From Ascoidea rubescens DSM 1968 (taxonomy: Eukaryota > Ascomycota > Saccharomycetes > Ascoideales > Ascoideaceae): a DNA stretch of 64,000 nt. Position numbers and translations under genes: made by a program. Shown here one piece after another: positions 29,201-38,683 of the stretch (its first letter is position 1; each line of letters begins with the position of its first letter). The stretch spans positions 1,059,428 through 1,123,427 of the forward strand of contig NW_017962913.1 in the NCBI RefSeq assembly GCF_001661345.1. Reading direction: 5' to 3'. Under the pieces are notes generated by a model. The model saw only the letters and a list, made by a program, of their open reading frames with translations, searched no databases and had not been told where the DNA came from.

Positions 29201-32200
29201 TGCTACAACCCCGAGGACTTTATAAAAATTGTTATCAGTCAAAGGTTTAGACAAAAAAAAGACAGAGAAAATGTTAACAGACTTTTTAAGAAAATTTTTG
29301 GTCATCTTCTTTATCATAGTCCATACTTTATACTTGGAGAAAAATTTTTGCAGTCTGGATTTTCTTTGATACCAAGGAGAAGCAAAATCCAGCATTTCAC
29401 CAATAGTCACATTCTTTCTTTAGGTTCAAATCTGGAAATTTTGGAGTCAATGATTATGTCTATTAATAATAATTGGCCACTAATTTTGACTGGACCTACA
29501 AATTCTGGTAAAACTGAAATTATTCGATATTTGTCCTGTTGTGTTGGCTCAAAATTAGTGGAGTTTTCTATGAATAGTGATGTAGATAGTATGGATATAT
29601 TAGGTGGATATGAACAGGTTGATCCTATCAAAAAAATCGTGTCTTTCACAACCAAACTAGAAACATTTTTAAGACAGTATATTGCTGAAAGTATTCAGAC
29701 TTTACAAGCATCTAATGCCTCTGTTCATTTAGCGTTTGATATTTTAAATGAAGTTTTATATTCTTCAATCACCATGTCTGATTTTGAGAACTTTCTCAGA
29801 AAAGTTGGTTCTCTTTCCACTTCTGTTTATAATAAAGAGCTTAATGATTATATTTCTGAAGGTTTAAGGCTTTACGAAGAGTTAAAAAACACCAAAACGG
29901 TGAATTTTGAATGGTTTGATGGGCTCTTAGTAGAAGCAGTCTCAAAGGGTTATTGGCTAGTGTTAGATAATGCTAATCTTTGCACTCTGTCTGTTCTTGA
30001 TAGATTAAACTCTTTATTGGAAACAAATGGTTCATTGGTAATCAATGAATGCAGTTTAGCTGATGGCCAACCTAGAACATTAGAACCACATCCAAACTTT
30101 AGATTATTTCTTACAGTTAACCCCAAGTATGGAGAATTATCTAGAGCTATGCGTAACAGAGGTATTGAAATTTATCTTGATTGCTTGAATAATCGTTCAA
30201 CTTCTTTTGATTTGAAATTGTTAGACCAGGTATCTGATTGTTCTTTGCCTAAAGACAAAGATATTTGTTTGAATTTTGAAAAATTAAATATCCAGGACTT
30301 TTCTTTTTCTAGAAAACCAATTTCCTCATATATCAATTCAAATGACTCGTTTTTTAGGGCTTGGTCTTTAATGATCGATGCTTTTTATTTTTCATCATCA
30401 GAATTGGAAGAAGAATTAAATAATGCATGGATTTCTTGTTTGCCCTTTAAGTTATATTCTTCTACTTCGGCATTAGAAGCTACTATCTTATTTTCTTCTG
30501 AATTTGATAAAGCATTGACTAATAATTTTTCAAAATTAAGCGAAAAATTGAATTGTTTAACTGAAACCAATCAATTTTCCAAATTTTATGATAGTTATGC
30601 TTTTGCTAACAAATTTGTGACATCAAATTTAGAATTAGATGTCAATTTTTCACAATATCAATCAGCCAACCTTTTTTTGAATAATTATATTTTTGATGAT
30701 ATCAATAAAAAGGTTAATCTTCAAAACAAGTCTGAGCTTATTTATTTTTTCGAGCTTATTTTCCACTTGCTTGAATCAACAAAAAAAATTAAAGCTATTG
30801 AGCACAGAGCAAAAACTCTTGCTCCTTACACATTGAATCGTATTGAAACATCGGCAGCAAACTTTTTTGGTCGTGAGATAAGAGATAATTTTAAATTTCC
30901 TATATTCAAATTGGTAGGAACTATTCATCAGTTGATTAAAGATACACTTCAAAATACATTTTCAAAAGAGCATAAATTTGATATGGATTCTATTTACAAA
31001 AGTTTGTTTGACTTATATGTTATTTTATCTTGTATTTTTATTTGCGAAGATGAAGAAAAATTAAGGGTCTTTTGTTTATTGATTAATAAATGGGTTCAAA
31101 GATCTGTAAAGAGGTATAATATAAATGATTCTTTCTTGAAAGAACTTCAACTATTTAATAGGGATTTAGAATTGTCAACAGGGAATTCCATGAATATTAT
31201 TTGGAAGCATTTTAGAAAAGAATATCCCATTTCGGATAGTTCTTGGAAACAATTTAAAGATTTGGAGGTCCTAGGTAAAGAATATGATTCTGTATGTGAA
31301 AAATTATACGAGGATTCTTCCAAATCTATAACTGAATTGAAAAAAGTAATTCTTATAACACAAGATCAAGTTGTCCAAAGTTTTATTAATTTTGAAGATT
31401 TTTTGGTTATAAAAAATCAGTTGAAAAATAATATAGATAAGGCTTTGGAAGTTTCAAGTCTGTTTATAAATCAAAAAAACGACTATTTTCAAGCAGAGTT
31501 TTATTTATTGCTAACTTTAATGGAGTCTAATATAATGTTAGAAAAAAATAAATTTAGTGTCTCTGATGAGTTTTTCAATTTATCTACACTATCTGGAAAA
31601 TCAACAAAATCGATTCGTCCTTATATTTCAAATAATATCTTAATTCCTTATCCTGCTGTTTTGGAATCATTCTGGATTTATGATTCTTCATCTTATAAAT
31701 CAATTGTTTCAGAAGTGTTTAGTTATTCATTGTTTTCAAATATTTCTTTAAAATGTTTGAAATTTTATCAAATCCCCAGTTGCAATCTTTTGCAATCTTT
31801 AAGCGAGCTTAATCTTTTATCTAAAAAAGTTGTTGAAAATTCTAACATTGTTTTACAAAATCAATTGCAGGTTTATAGACAGATTTTGATTAACTGGATT
31901 ATTTCTATTCTTCTTTCTCATGAAGAAACATTTTCTTTAGAACTTCAAAAAGAGTATTGTGAAATTATCCTTGAGTTTAAAAACAATCTTTCCATGAAAA
32001 CAATTGATAATTTATCACTATTTGTTGGCCAATCAAACAATTTTAAATTTGCTCAAATATTTAACCAATTTTTTTTTTCGATTTTGTCAGAGTTGTGTTT
32101 AAATCAGCTAAGCTCTTCTGTTTTGGGAAAATTATGGGTTCTTTTTGGTTGTGCAACAGTACAGCTTTTTCTTCCAAGCTCTCCATATGATCCTGCAATT

Positions 32201-35200
32201 GAAGATTATGTAAATTATGAAGTTCATAACAGGTACTCGGATATTATAAACAATATTACTCAATCATGGGTAGATATAAGAACTGTTATTAGTGGTGATG
32301 AGCCAATAGAAACTGAAAAATATATTCCTAGACTTAATGAACTAAAAGTTCCTGCCAAACCTAAGGTTTTTAGAAGTGAAGAATCTATTGGAGATTTATT
32401 TCAAGAATGGAAAGCTTTTATGTCATCTTCTATTGATATAGGGCCAATAAAGTTGTTATTAGATGCTGCTTCTAATAATTCCAAATTTTCAAACCAAAAA
32501 ATTGAAAATTTCCAGTATAATTCCTCAGAGTTTTTAAATCGTCTTGAAAATAATTTTGTGATATATTCAGATATTAACGATATTCTAAAAGGTTTTATTT
32601 ATTCAATGAAGTTAGGTTATGATCTTATTAATATAAATCCTCAGAAATCTTACAGTATCTATAACCCATTGCACTTAATTGGTAATTCTGATATTTTGTT
32701 AAATGTTTTGAGTGGCATAAAATCTTCTTCAGATCATGTTTTGTTATTTTTTATGAAAATATCAGAATTTTATAAAATTAATAAAATCAATATTTGTTTA
32801 AAAGATGTATTATTTCAGGTTTTTAATTTACTTTACAAAAATTGGAAGATTGGCACAATTCAAGAAAAACCTAAGAATGATGGTCTTTACAAATACTCTG
32901 ATTTTGTTTTAAATGAAGAAGACGAAATTTTAGCTTTGTTTCCTGAGTACGATAATGAAGATTTGCAAAATACATCTGATCAGATTGATGAGACAAAAGA
33001 AAAGCTTTCCAAGAAAATTGTTTTTTCATACATTGGAATGTTTTTAGATGAAAAAAATAACATGGATATAAGTGAAGTTGTAAATGAGCTTTTAAGTCTC
33101 CATAATAATTTGAAGGACAAAACCATATTAAATGGATCGGATCCATCGACTTTAATGATATTGATTTATCAAATTGAAAATGTTTTATTATCCTATGAAA
33201 CCAATATCCATGATAATGATATTGACTTTTATTATGGGTCTTGTCCTCAAGAACTTAAAAGATCAATCAAAATTATTGAGAAATTACAGGGACGAATCAA
33301 TGATCTTTTATTACAATGGCCTGAACATGCCACACTAGGAATTATATTCAGATCGTGTGAAGAGTTTTTGAAGTTTGCAAGCTCGACACCACTTGCAAGA
33401 CTTATTATGAAGATTGAACAGATTTATACGCACATTGTTGAATGGGAAAAGTATGCACATCAAAAAATTTCTTTAAAGTTGCAAATGAATGAAATAATTG
33501 AATTGATTGTCTCATGGAGAAGATTGGAGTTGAAATCTTGGAAATCGTTATTTGAACATGAAGAACAAGCTCAAAATAACGATTTATCCAAATGGTGGTT
33601 GCACCTATTTGAAGTTTTGATTCTTCCAGTCACTAAAGAAACCGAAAAAAGTCCTTTGGAGTTTGTTTCAGTTCTTGCTGGGTTTTTGTCTCAATCTTTG
33701 TATGGACAATTTTCCAGTCGATTAAAATTGTTAAAGGCATTTTACAATCATATGAAACTTTATGCTATCAATGCTATTTATTTAAACCCACTTTATAATC
33801 TTATAGGATTCTTTGAAAATTTTGAACCACAGATAACAACTTATATTGCTAAAGGAAAAAAGAAGTTGGAAAAAGACATGAACGAAGTGATTGTTCTAGC
33901 AAGCTGGAAAGATGTTAATATAGATGCTCTCAAACAAAGTGCTCATAAGTCTCATAAAAGTCTTTACAAAATTGTCAGAAAATATAGAGATCTTTTGTCT
34001 AAGCCAATTGCAGAAATCATTGAAAATGGATTACCAAAATCGTTGAAAGACTCCAAAAGTAACACTAATTTTTCTTTTGGTGTTAAATCAGCTCAATTGA
34101 ATCATGGAAGCAATGCCAATATTGAAACTTTGAAAAAATTAAGCACCTGGAAATCGCTACCCAAAATTTTTGAAAACACAGAGAAATTAGATGAAAAACT
34201 TTTAGGCTTTAATGAAAAATTCAATTTGGAAGATTTTCCAAATTTATATGAGTTTGCAACTGATCTTAAAGAAAATATGGATGCATTGAGAAAAGAAACA
34301 TATAGTCAAAAAGAAACCAAAGAAAAAAAGGGATCATCAAGAGCAAGAAAAATGAGATTATTGAATGATACAATTAAACAATTGAAAAGATTTGGTTTAA
34401 AGGTTAATATTAGAGCTGATATTCACAAAATGCAAACCTCGTCTATTCTAATTTTAAGTCAAATAAAATCATTTGAAGGGACTCTGTTAGAAAAACTAGA
34501 TAAATATTTTTTCAGAATTATTGATTTATTACCTCGGTTGAGAAATTCTGTAATAAATTGCAATGAAAGTGCTCCTAAAGCTGAAATTCAAAAAGGACTA
34601 GCAATAATCCAAAATCTTGTTTTCAGTTTAAATAATTTTAGAAAACCTTTGAGTAAATTAGCATTTTTCAAAGAGGAATTTGAATCCACACTTAGTACAT
34701 TTAAAAATATATCTAAATTACCTAATGATGGTGATTTTTTAATTGGTTGTAATGAAATTAAAATTAATGATGAAAATTGCATATTTATAGCCCAGAGTTT
34801 CATTCATGTTTTGAGTCTTTCAATTAAGATTATCAATTCTTCGACAAAATTTGCTCCTAACATTCAAAGCAGTACACTTGTTGATATAATAATTTTTGCT
34901 AAAAATGCAATGTCTGAATTTTTAGAAAAATTTCAAAAGAATAACTTTGAAATATATTATAATTCAAATAAATTAGCCATTGAACAATTTAATTATTGCA
35001 TAGACATTTTGAAAAACAAGCTTGAGAATTGGAAATCCAATAGCAATAATTTAAATTATATTGCCAATACATTATTGGACTGGTGTGAATCAAAGATAGG
35101 TGCTTTAAATTCAATTAATATTGTTTCAATAAATCAAGAAAATATTGAAGAATTGTTTAAAAAGCATATTAATATCTCTACATTAATTATTTTAAGTTTC

Positions 35201-38200
35201 CAGGAAATAAATAAATTAAGAGAAACTGAAGTTGCATCGGAAGATGACGATAAATGGTTTAATAAAATAGAAGAAAAATTCAATCGATACTATTCATCGC
35301 TTAATTTTAAAAAAATTAATTATCATTTATGCAAATATCTTGAGCAAATAAGTAAGATGAATCAAAATAAAGAAACTTCAAGAATTTTAAGTTTAATTTT
35401 CTCCTTTTTTTATCCTGTTATTGATAGATATTATGAGTTAGTTCAAATTATTTGCAAAAAATTTAGCGAAAATTACTTTTACACAAGTAAGGCTTCATAT
35501 TTATTATCCAATGCGCTTTATGATGTTTCAAGTAATGGGTTTTGTACTTCAGAAGAAGATGAAGATGAAGATGAAAAGGAGTCTGATGATGTTGAAAATG
35601 GAACTGGGTTAGGTGATGGAAACACTGAAGGTGCATCAAACAGTAATAAGGATCTAGATGAAGAAGATCTAGATGAGGATGCATTGGCCTCGAATAAGGA
35701 AAATGAAAAGCAAGATAATGACGATAATCAAGATGAAGAGGACAATGCAGCGGAGATTGATGGAGAGATGGGAGGTGAAATGGAAGAAGCTCCAGATCAA
35801 AATCAAGATGATGAAGAAAATGAAAAGGATGACAAAAATGAAGATAGTGATCTTGAAGAAGAATTGGACAACATTGATGATTTAGATCCAAATGCAATTG
35901 ACGAGAAAATGTGGAATGATGAAAAAGATGAGGATATTAAAGAGAAAGAATCCAATGATTTACCCGAAAATGAGCAGGGAGAAAAAGAAATGCAAGGAAA
36001 AGACGAAGATGAGGATATTGATGTTGAAAAGAAAGATGAACAAAAAGAGAGAGAAAAAGGAAATGATAAATCTAGTGAAGAAACAGATGAAAAGGAAGAA
36101 GACGAAGAGGCAAGCGATATTGATGATGTAGGAGAACAAGAGGATGAAGTTAAAAATGCTGAGAATGAAGATAAGCTTGATGATAATGTTAAAGAATCTG
36201 AAGTTTTAGAAATTTCTAATGATTTGAATCTTGATGATGAGGATGAAAAAGACAGTGAGAATGAGAATGAAAACAATGAAGACGATGAAGTAGAATTTGA
36301 GGATGGTCTCGATAAAATGATGGAAGAAGATTCTAAGGATACAAACCAAGATAATAAGGATGAAAATAATGAAAGTGAAAATGAGGATGAATTAGTCAAT
36401 TTGGAAAATCATGTCAATGAGGATAAAGAAGATAATGAAGACAATAAAAATAATGAAAATAATGATGATGATATAGGTAAAGATGAAATGATGGATATTG
36501 ATAAAGAAAATCCAAAGAAAGAGAATGATAAAGATGATAAAGATTATTCCAAAGAGCCTAATATTGAAGGATTAGACGGATTGGATGAAGAAGATATTAA
36601 TGATAAAGATAAGGAAGATGCATCAGGGAAACAAAATTTTGGTGAACAAGGAGAAGGAAGTGATATGGAAGTTGATAATGAAGAAGAAAATTTGGGAATG
36701 AATCAAGGAATTAGTAAAAGCATTGAAAATAAAGACAAAGAAGAAGAGAAAGAAAAGGACAAATTGAAAGAAGAGAATGGTGAGGATAATTTCAATCAAA
36801 ATGACCAAGCTCGTGAAGATATCAGTAAATCATTAAAAGAACTTGGAGATTCTTTAAAGGAGTTTTACCGTAGAAATAAAGAAATTCAAGAAGCTAGTAA
36901 TAAGGAAGATGAAAATGATAAAGACAATAATGAAGAAAAATTAAATGAAAAGCCAGATGAGTTTGAGCATTTAAATGGTAGAAACTCTGAGAACGATACC
37001 CAAGCATTAGGAGCAGCAAATAAAGAAGAAATTCGATCTATCGATGAAGATAAAGTCATTGAAGAAATGGAAGAGGATTATAGAAAAGAAGATTTGGATA
37101 AAAAAAGAAAGGAAATTAATGATAAAGACAAAGTCGATGACAAAGAAAAGAAATTGGAGGATGTTGTGTATGATGGGACAAATAAAGGGGATGGAATAGA
37201 GGATAAGAACGATAAGAATGAAGATGAAGAGACCCAAAAAGAAAACGATGATTTGATGATAGGCGAACAATTAAGACTTGATGAAGAGCTGGAGGAATCT
37301 GATGAGGATGAAAGAGATCTTTGGAATGATAATGAAAATGAGAATCAGAGTAAGAATATAGAAGATGAGAACACTGAGCCAGTTATTCCGATTGAAGATA
37401 GTCGCGAGATTTGGAGACAGTGTGAAATGAATACTCAAGAGTTATCAGGCAGGTTATGCGAACAGTTGAGATTAATTTTGGAACCAACATTAACAAGTAA
37501 ATTAAAGGGAGACTATAGAACTGGAAAAAGATTAAATATGAAGAGAATTATTCCATATATTGCTAGTGATTTCCGAAAGGATAAGATTTGGTTAAGAAGA
37601 AATAAACCCAGTAAGAGACAATACCAGATTATGATTTGTATTGATGACTCCAAGTCTATGGTTGAAAGCAAAGCAGACAAGTTGGCATTTGAGAGTATAT
37701 GTTTGGTTTCTAAAGCGTTAAATCAATTGGAAAGTGGAGAATTGAGTATTATTAAATTCGGAGAAAAGATTCGAGTTTTGCAGGATTTCAAGGATACATT
37801 TTCAATAGAAAAGGGAGCTAGGATCTTGCAATGGTTTGGGTTTGACCAAACAAAAACCGATGTGAAAATCTTGATCGAGGAGAGCAAGAAAATATTCAAC
37901 GAAAACCGAAGAAGATTGCAGAACCAGGAACTATGGCAATTGCAGATTATCATTTCGGATGGTGTGTGTGAGGACCACGAAAGCATTCAGAGGATGGTTC
38001 GCCGGTGCAAGGAAGAGAAAATCATGGTTGTGTTTGTGATTATCGACAGCAGATCGAGCGACAGCAGCAGTGGGAAAGAGTCGATCTTGGAGATGAGCCA
38101 GGTGAGATATGTGATGAACAATGGAACAACCAGCTTGAAGATCAACAAGTACCTCGACAGCTTCCCCTTCGAGTTCTACGTGGTGGTGCGCAACATCAGC

Positions 38201-38263
38201 GAGCTTCCCGAGATGTTGTCGATTATCCTCCGACAGTACTTCAGCGAGCTTGCCAACGTGTGA
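23252..38263 (+). CDS. MDN1: Midasin/Rea1, giant AAA+ ATPase of 60S assembly
   Basis: A 5003-residue uninterrupted protein (4910 in S. cerevisiae), the dynein-like AAA+ ATPase that strips Ytm1-Erb1 and Rsa4 from pre-60S particles. Six AAA modules are visible by Walker A: GKAGSGKT (about 341), GETGTGKT (677), GPTSSGKT (1100), GETGCGKT (1385), GSPGVGKT (1772) and GPTNSGKT (2081). Walker B forms include LDEINLA, LDELNLAP, LDEISLAD, LDEMNLAS and the altered LDNANLC in AAA6, as in the family. A long helical linker follows (about 2300-4080), then an Asp/Glu-rich region (about 4090-4710). The C-terminal MIDAS domain has IDDSKSM (about 4797), with the D-x-S-x-S metal site, and ISDGVCEDHE. The last 400 bases are markedly less AT-rich than the rest. 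All family landmarks are intact. Confidence 0.98.
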   Translation: MDQKFFLDLDQSYGYYLIYASFNQKKNLPQCYTIDRNLSADENIDRLAEFALDLKTTSAILYSFKPIILEILSRWISNPVLEQNYLKNKNFNFVNINGIITFASIARIVSLSPGIPTLIDHFLLNNNFFQSIKQIGLQNIHSDLLQLVLLSYYRLITFDNQKFSKHILPDLLYDIINLNNTSSFKISTINKYLSIQILSIFINLSEEIKKTMVESLDTNDFLGFLDGDENVNFLFLPLIEAQRFSNFNSLPESNSILLSNYQKLENQNRKNLLALDERSLSNLIICVSGVLIPKFSSINNLNNNDSTKIDENIVVYTPKIDAVLKKLALSIQSSTPVMLIGKAGSGKTFLINHLAQKMSYDNSMVKIHLGDQTDVKLLLGTYTSGKESGSFVWRAGVLTTAVKEGRWILIEDIDKAPTDVLSILLTLLEKKELTIPSRGEVIKAKNGFQIFSTIRINKEFNEKSLQNHIPDLIGLRLWNLIEMEELNKDDLKKILNLKYPLLINYCTKFIEMFKNIEEIYLKTSFIGFNKGSHLRLISARDLMKFCNRVNLIFKNYKVTDPDQMIESSAFDEIFCEAVDCFTSSISESKALAILINSIGRSLEISTSRIELYLKRNVPKFSNNQLTLSIGRAYLEKYNSYQINNKNIDDSSFAFTNHSLKLMEQIAVAVQMVEPILLVGETGTGKTTVVQQLAKLINKNIIVINVSQQTETSDLLGGFKPLNNKMIILSLQENFHSLFSLTFSSKKNASFLNILTKAFNKNNHKRVIKIWREAIKMAKTALKQNGQNSNKNKKRKTNNLNDWLEFENNVKSFEQTMSSNQNKFSFEFVEGSLVKAARNGDWLLLDEINLASPDTLESISDLLNESSQGRSLMITENVDIVKVHKDFRIFTCMNPATDFGKKDLPLSIRSRFTEIYVHSPDKDIDDLLTIIEKYISRFAINDEFICTDIAQLYMQAKNLAESNKIIDGANQKPHFSIRTLTRTLIYVREIVLIYGLRRALYEGLCMSFLTLLDEKSNEVLQPLILKYTLGRLKNQKSVLSQIPPAPVPNQKYVQFKHYWIKKGLFKVIDQPDYIITPFVEKNMLNLVRAISGKRFPVLIQGPTSSGKTSMIKYLANISGHKFVRINNHEHTDLQEYLGTYLSDDSGKLVFQEGVLVEALRNGYWIVLDELNLAPTEVLEALNRLLDDNRELFVPETQEVIRPHPDFMLFATQNPPGAYGGRKILSRAFRNRFLELHFDDIPQSELEIILRDRCRIAPTYAKKIVEVYKQLSIQRQSTRLFEQKNSFATLRDLFRWAQREAIGYEELAANGYMLLAERVRRSEEKKVVQKVIENVMRVKLDMENVYAKLYNPDIMNLKSSVVWTKTMRRLVVLVSTALINNEPILLVGETGCGKTTVCQLLARFYEKNLVTINAHQNTETSDILGAQRPVRNKSELQSSIVEKLNFIFNKLNIDISNIKDLSGLLKKFDLISKDETYKNEIDVETLNFIKNCKQNLNILFEWCDGPLVNALKEGNFFLLDEISLADDSVLERLNSVLEPERNLLLAEKGSIDTNITAKDGFQFFATMNPGGDYGKKELSLALRNRFTEIWVPSMDDFEDVKQIVVSTLATDVEHLSKPITLFSEWFGKRYGGGNANSGVISIRDILAWCNFINSTYQKIGAKQALLNGVSMVFVDALGTNNTAFLAESKIKLASEKQECISKLALLSNLEFDNNINDGFKVIVNDSYFTCGSFQIEIKKLEAVSSFNLDAPTTSKNVMRVIRAMQVKKPILLEGSPGVGKTSLITTLAKATGNKLTRINLSEQTDLIDLFGCDAPAEGGSTGEFTWRDAPFLRAMKKGEWILLDEMNLASQSVLEGLNACLDHRSETFIPELNKTFVCNPNFVVFAAQNPQYQGGGRKGLPKSFINRFTVVYVDVLNSTDISMIVNHLYPNMKPDIYSGIIKFIAEIEDQVIIKKQWGHDGSPWEFNLRDTLRWFELLNSKGISSCYNPEDFIKIVISQRFRQKKDRENVNRLFKKIFGHLLYHSPYFILGEKFLQSGFSLIPRRSKIQHFTNSHILSLGSNLEILESMIMSINNNWPLILTGPTNSGKTEIIRYLSCCVGSKLVEFSMNSDVDSMDILGGYEQVDPIKKIVSFTTKLETFLRQYIAESIQTLQASNASVHLAFDILNEVLYSSITMSDFENFLRKVGSLSTSVYNKELNDYISEGLRLYEELKNTKTVNFEWFDGLLVEAVSKGYWLVLDNANLCTLSVLDRLNSLLETNGSLVINECSLADGQPRTLEPHPNFRLFLTVNPKYGELSRAMRNRGIEIYLDCLNNRSTSFDLKLLDQVSDCSLPKDKDICLNFEKLNIQDFSFSRKPISSYINSNDSFFRAWSLMIDAFYFSSSELEEELNNAWISCLPFKLYSSTSALEATILFSSEFDKALTNNFSKLSEKLNCLTETNQFSKFYDSYAFANKFVTSNLELDVNFSQYQSANLFLNNYIFDDINKKVNLQNKSELIYFFELIFHLLESTKKIKAIEHRAKTLAPYTLNRIETSAANFFGREIRDNFKFPIFKLVGTIHQLIKDTLQNTFSKEHKFDMDSIYKSLFDLYVILSCIFICEDEEKLRVFCLLINKWVQRSVKRYNINDSFLKELQLFNRDLELSTGNSMNIIWKHFRKEYPISDSSWKQFKDLEVLGKEYDSVCEKLYEDSSKSITELKKVILITQDQVVQSFINFEDFLVIKNQLKNNIDKALEVSSLFINQKNDYFQAEFYLLLTLMESNIMLEKNKFSVSDEFFNLSTLSGKSTKSIRPYISNNILIPYPAVLESFWIYDSSSYKSIVSEVFSYSLFSNISLKCLKFYQIPSCNLLQSLSELNLLSKKVVENSNIVLQNQLQVYRQILINWIISILLSHEETFSLELQKEYCEIILEFKNNLSMKTIDNLSLFVGQSNNFKFAQIFNQFFFSILSELCLNQLSSSVLGKLWVLFGCATVQLFLPSSPYDPAIEDYVNYEVHNRYSDIINNITQSWVDIRTVISGDEPIETEKYIPRLNELKVPAKPKVFRSEESIGDLFQEWKAFMSSSIDIGPIKLLLDAASNNSKFSNQKIENFQYNSSEFLNRLENNFVIYSDINDILKGFIYSMKLGYDLININPQKSYSIYNPLHLIGNSDILLNVLSGIKSSSDHVLLFFMKISEFYKINKINICLKDVLFQVFNLLYKNWKIGTIQEKPKNDGLYKYSDFVLNEEDEILALFPEYDNEDLQNTSDQIDETKEKLSKKIVFSYIGMFLDEKNNMDISEVVNELLSLHNNLKDKTILNGSDPSTLMILIYQIENVLLSYETNIHDNDIDFYYGSCPQELKRSIKIIEKLQGRINDLLLQWPEHATLGIIFRSCEEFLKFASSTPLARLIMKIEQIYTHIVEWEKYAHQKISLKLQMNEIIELIVSWRRLELKSWKSLFEHEEQAQNNDLSKWWLHLFEVLILPVTKETEKSPLEFVSVLAGFLSQSLYGQFSSRLKLLKAFYNHMKLYAINAIYLNPLYNLIGFFENFEPQITTYIAKGKKKLEKDMNEVIVLASWKDVNIDALKQSAHKSHKSLYKIVRKYRDLLSKPIAEIIENGLPKSLKDSKSNTNFSFGVKSAQLNHGSNANIETLKKLSTWKSLPKIFENTEKLDEKLLGFNEKFNLEDFPNLYEFATDLKENMDALRKETYSQKETKEKKGSSRARKMRLLNDTIKQLKRFGLKVNIRADIHKMQTSSILILSQIKSFEGTLLEKLDKYFFRIIDLLPRLRNSVINCNESAPKAEIQKGLAIIQNLVFSLNNFRKPLSKLAFFKEEFESTLSTFKNISKLPNDGDFLIGCNEIKINDENCIFIAQSFIHVLSLSIKIINSSTKFAPNIQSSTLVDIIIFAKNAMSEFLEKFQKNNFEIYYNSNKLAIEQFNYCIDILKNKLENWKSNSNNLNYIANTLLDWCESKIGALNSINIVSINQENIEELFKKHINISTLIILSFQEINKLRETEVASEDDDKWFNKIEEKFNRYYSSLNFKKINYHLCKYLEQISKMNQNKETSRILSLIFSFFYPVIDRYYELVQIICKKFSENYFYTSKASYLLSNALYDVSSNGFCTSEEDEDEDEKESDDVENGTGLGDGNTEGASNSNKDLDEEDLDEDALASNKENEKQDNDDNQDEEDNAAEIDGEMGGEMEEAPDQNQDDEENEKDDKNEDSDLEEELDNIDDLDPNAIDEKMWNDEKDEDIKEKESNDLPENEQGEKEMQGKDEDEDIDVEKKDEQKEREKGNDKSSEETDEKEEDEEASDIDDVGEQEDEVKNAENEDKLDDNVKESEVLEISNDLNLDDEDEKDSENENENNEDDEVEFEDGLDKMMEEDSKDTNQDNKDENNESENEDELVNLENHVNEDKEDNEDNKNNENNDDDIGKDEMMDIDKENPKKENDKDDKDYSKEPNIEGLDGLDEEDINDKDKEDASGKQNFGEQGEGSDMEVDNEEENLGMNQGISKSIENKDKEEEKEKDKLKEENGEDNFNQNDQAREDISKSLKELGDSLKEFYRRNKEIQEASNKEDENDKDNNEEKLNEKPDEFEHLNGRNSENDTQALGAANKEEIRSIDEDKVIEEMEEDYRKEDLDKKRKEINDKDKVDDKEKKLEDVVYDGTNKGDGIEDKNDKNEDEETQKENDDLMIGEQLRLDEELEESDEDERDLWNDNENENQSKNIEDENTEPVIPIEDSREIWRQCEMNTQELSGRLCEQLRLILEPTLTSKLKGDYRTGKRLNMKRIIPYIASDFRKDKIWLRRNKPSKRQYQIMICIDDSKSMVESKADKLAFESICLVSKALNQLESGELSIIKFGEKIRVLQDFKDTFSIEKGARILQWFGFDQTKTDVKILIEESKKIFNENRRRLQNQELWQLQIIISDGVCEDHESIQRMVRRCKEEKIMVVFVIIDSRSSDSSSGKESILEMSQVRYVMNNGTTSLKINKYLDSFPFEFYVVVRNISELPEMLSIILRQYFSELANV

Positions 38264-38683
38264 GCATTGTGAGCATTGATATAAGTGATATAAGCGATAT
38301 AAATTGTGGTTATAATGAATGTGTAGAGCCCTAGAGGAGAGCCCTGGAAATGGAGCCCTGAATAGCCCTAGCATCCGCATCCGCGCATGGTAGTCGCGGA
38401 TTATGTCAGTAGTGGGTCAGCCGTGCTCACGTGCGCTTTCTCTTTGGGCGAATTCGCTGTGACTGGTTTTGGGGAGAATTCTGGAGCTGAGTTTCTCTGA
38501 AGCATCTGCAGCTTTTGGGGCATTTGATTCCTGTGAAGAACGATTGTTGCACTGTGGCAGCTGTTTGCTATTGTTGTGGTGCTGTTTGTGACTGTAAGAC
38601 CCTAGCTAGTGTTTTCTCTGGCTTCCTCTGCGAAATTCCAGCCTGCTGATTTGTATCCTATTCCACGCTCAAATCTACTGAAC
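38264..38683. promoter_or_regulatory. Intergenic MDN1-NRP1
   Basis: A comparatively GC-rich NRP1 promoter with TCACGTG (38427-38433), an E-box with the Cbf1-preferred flank. The NRP1 frame is open 25 codons upstream of its ATG from a GTG at 38609, but that part is treated as leader. Confidence 0.5.

Noticed and set aside
35463-37270. Multiple frames within the MDN1 acidic region
   Set aside because: Shadows of Asp/Glu codon runs on both strands.
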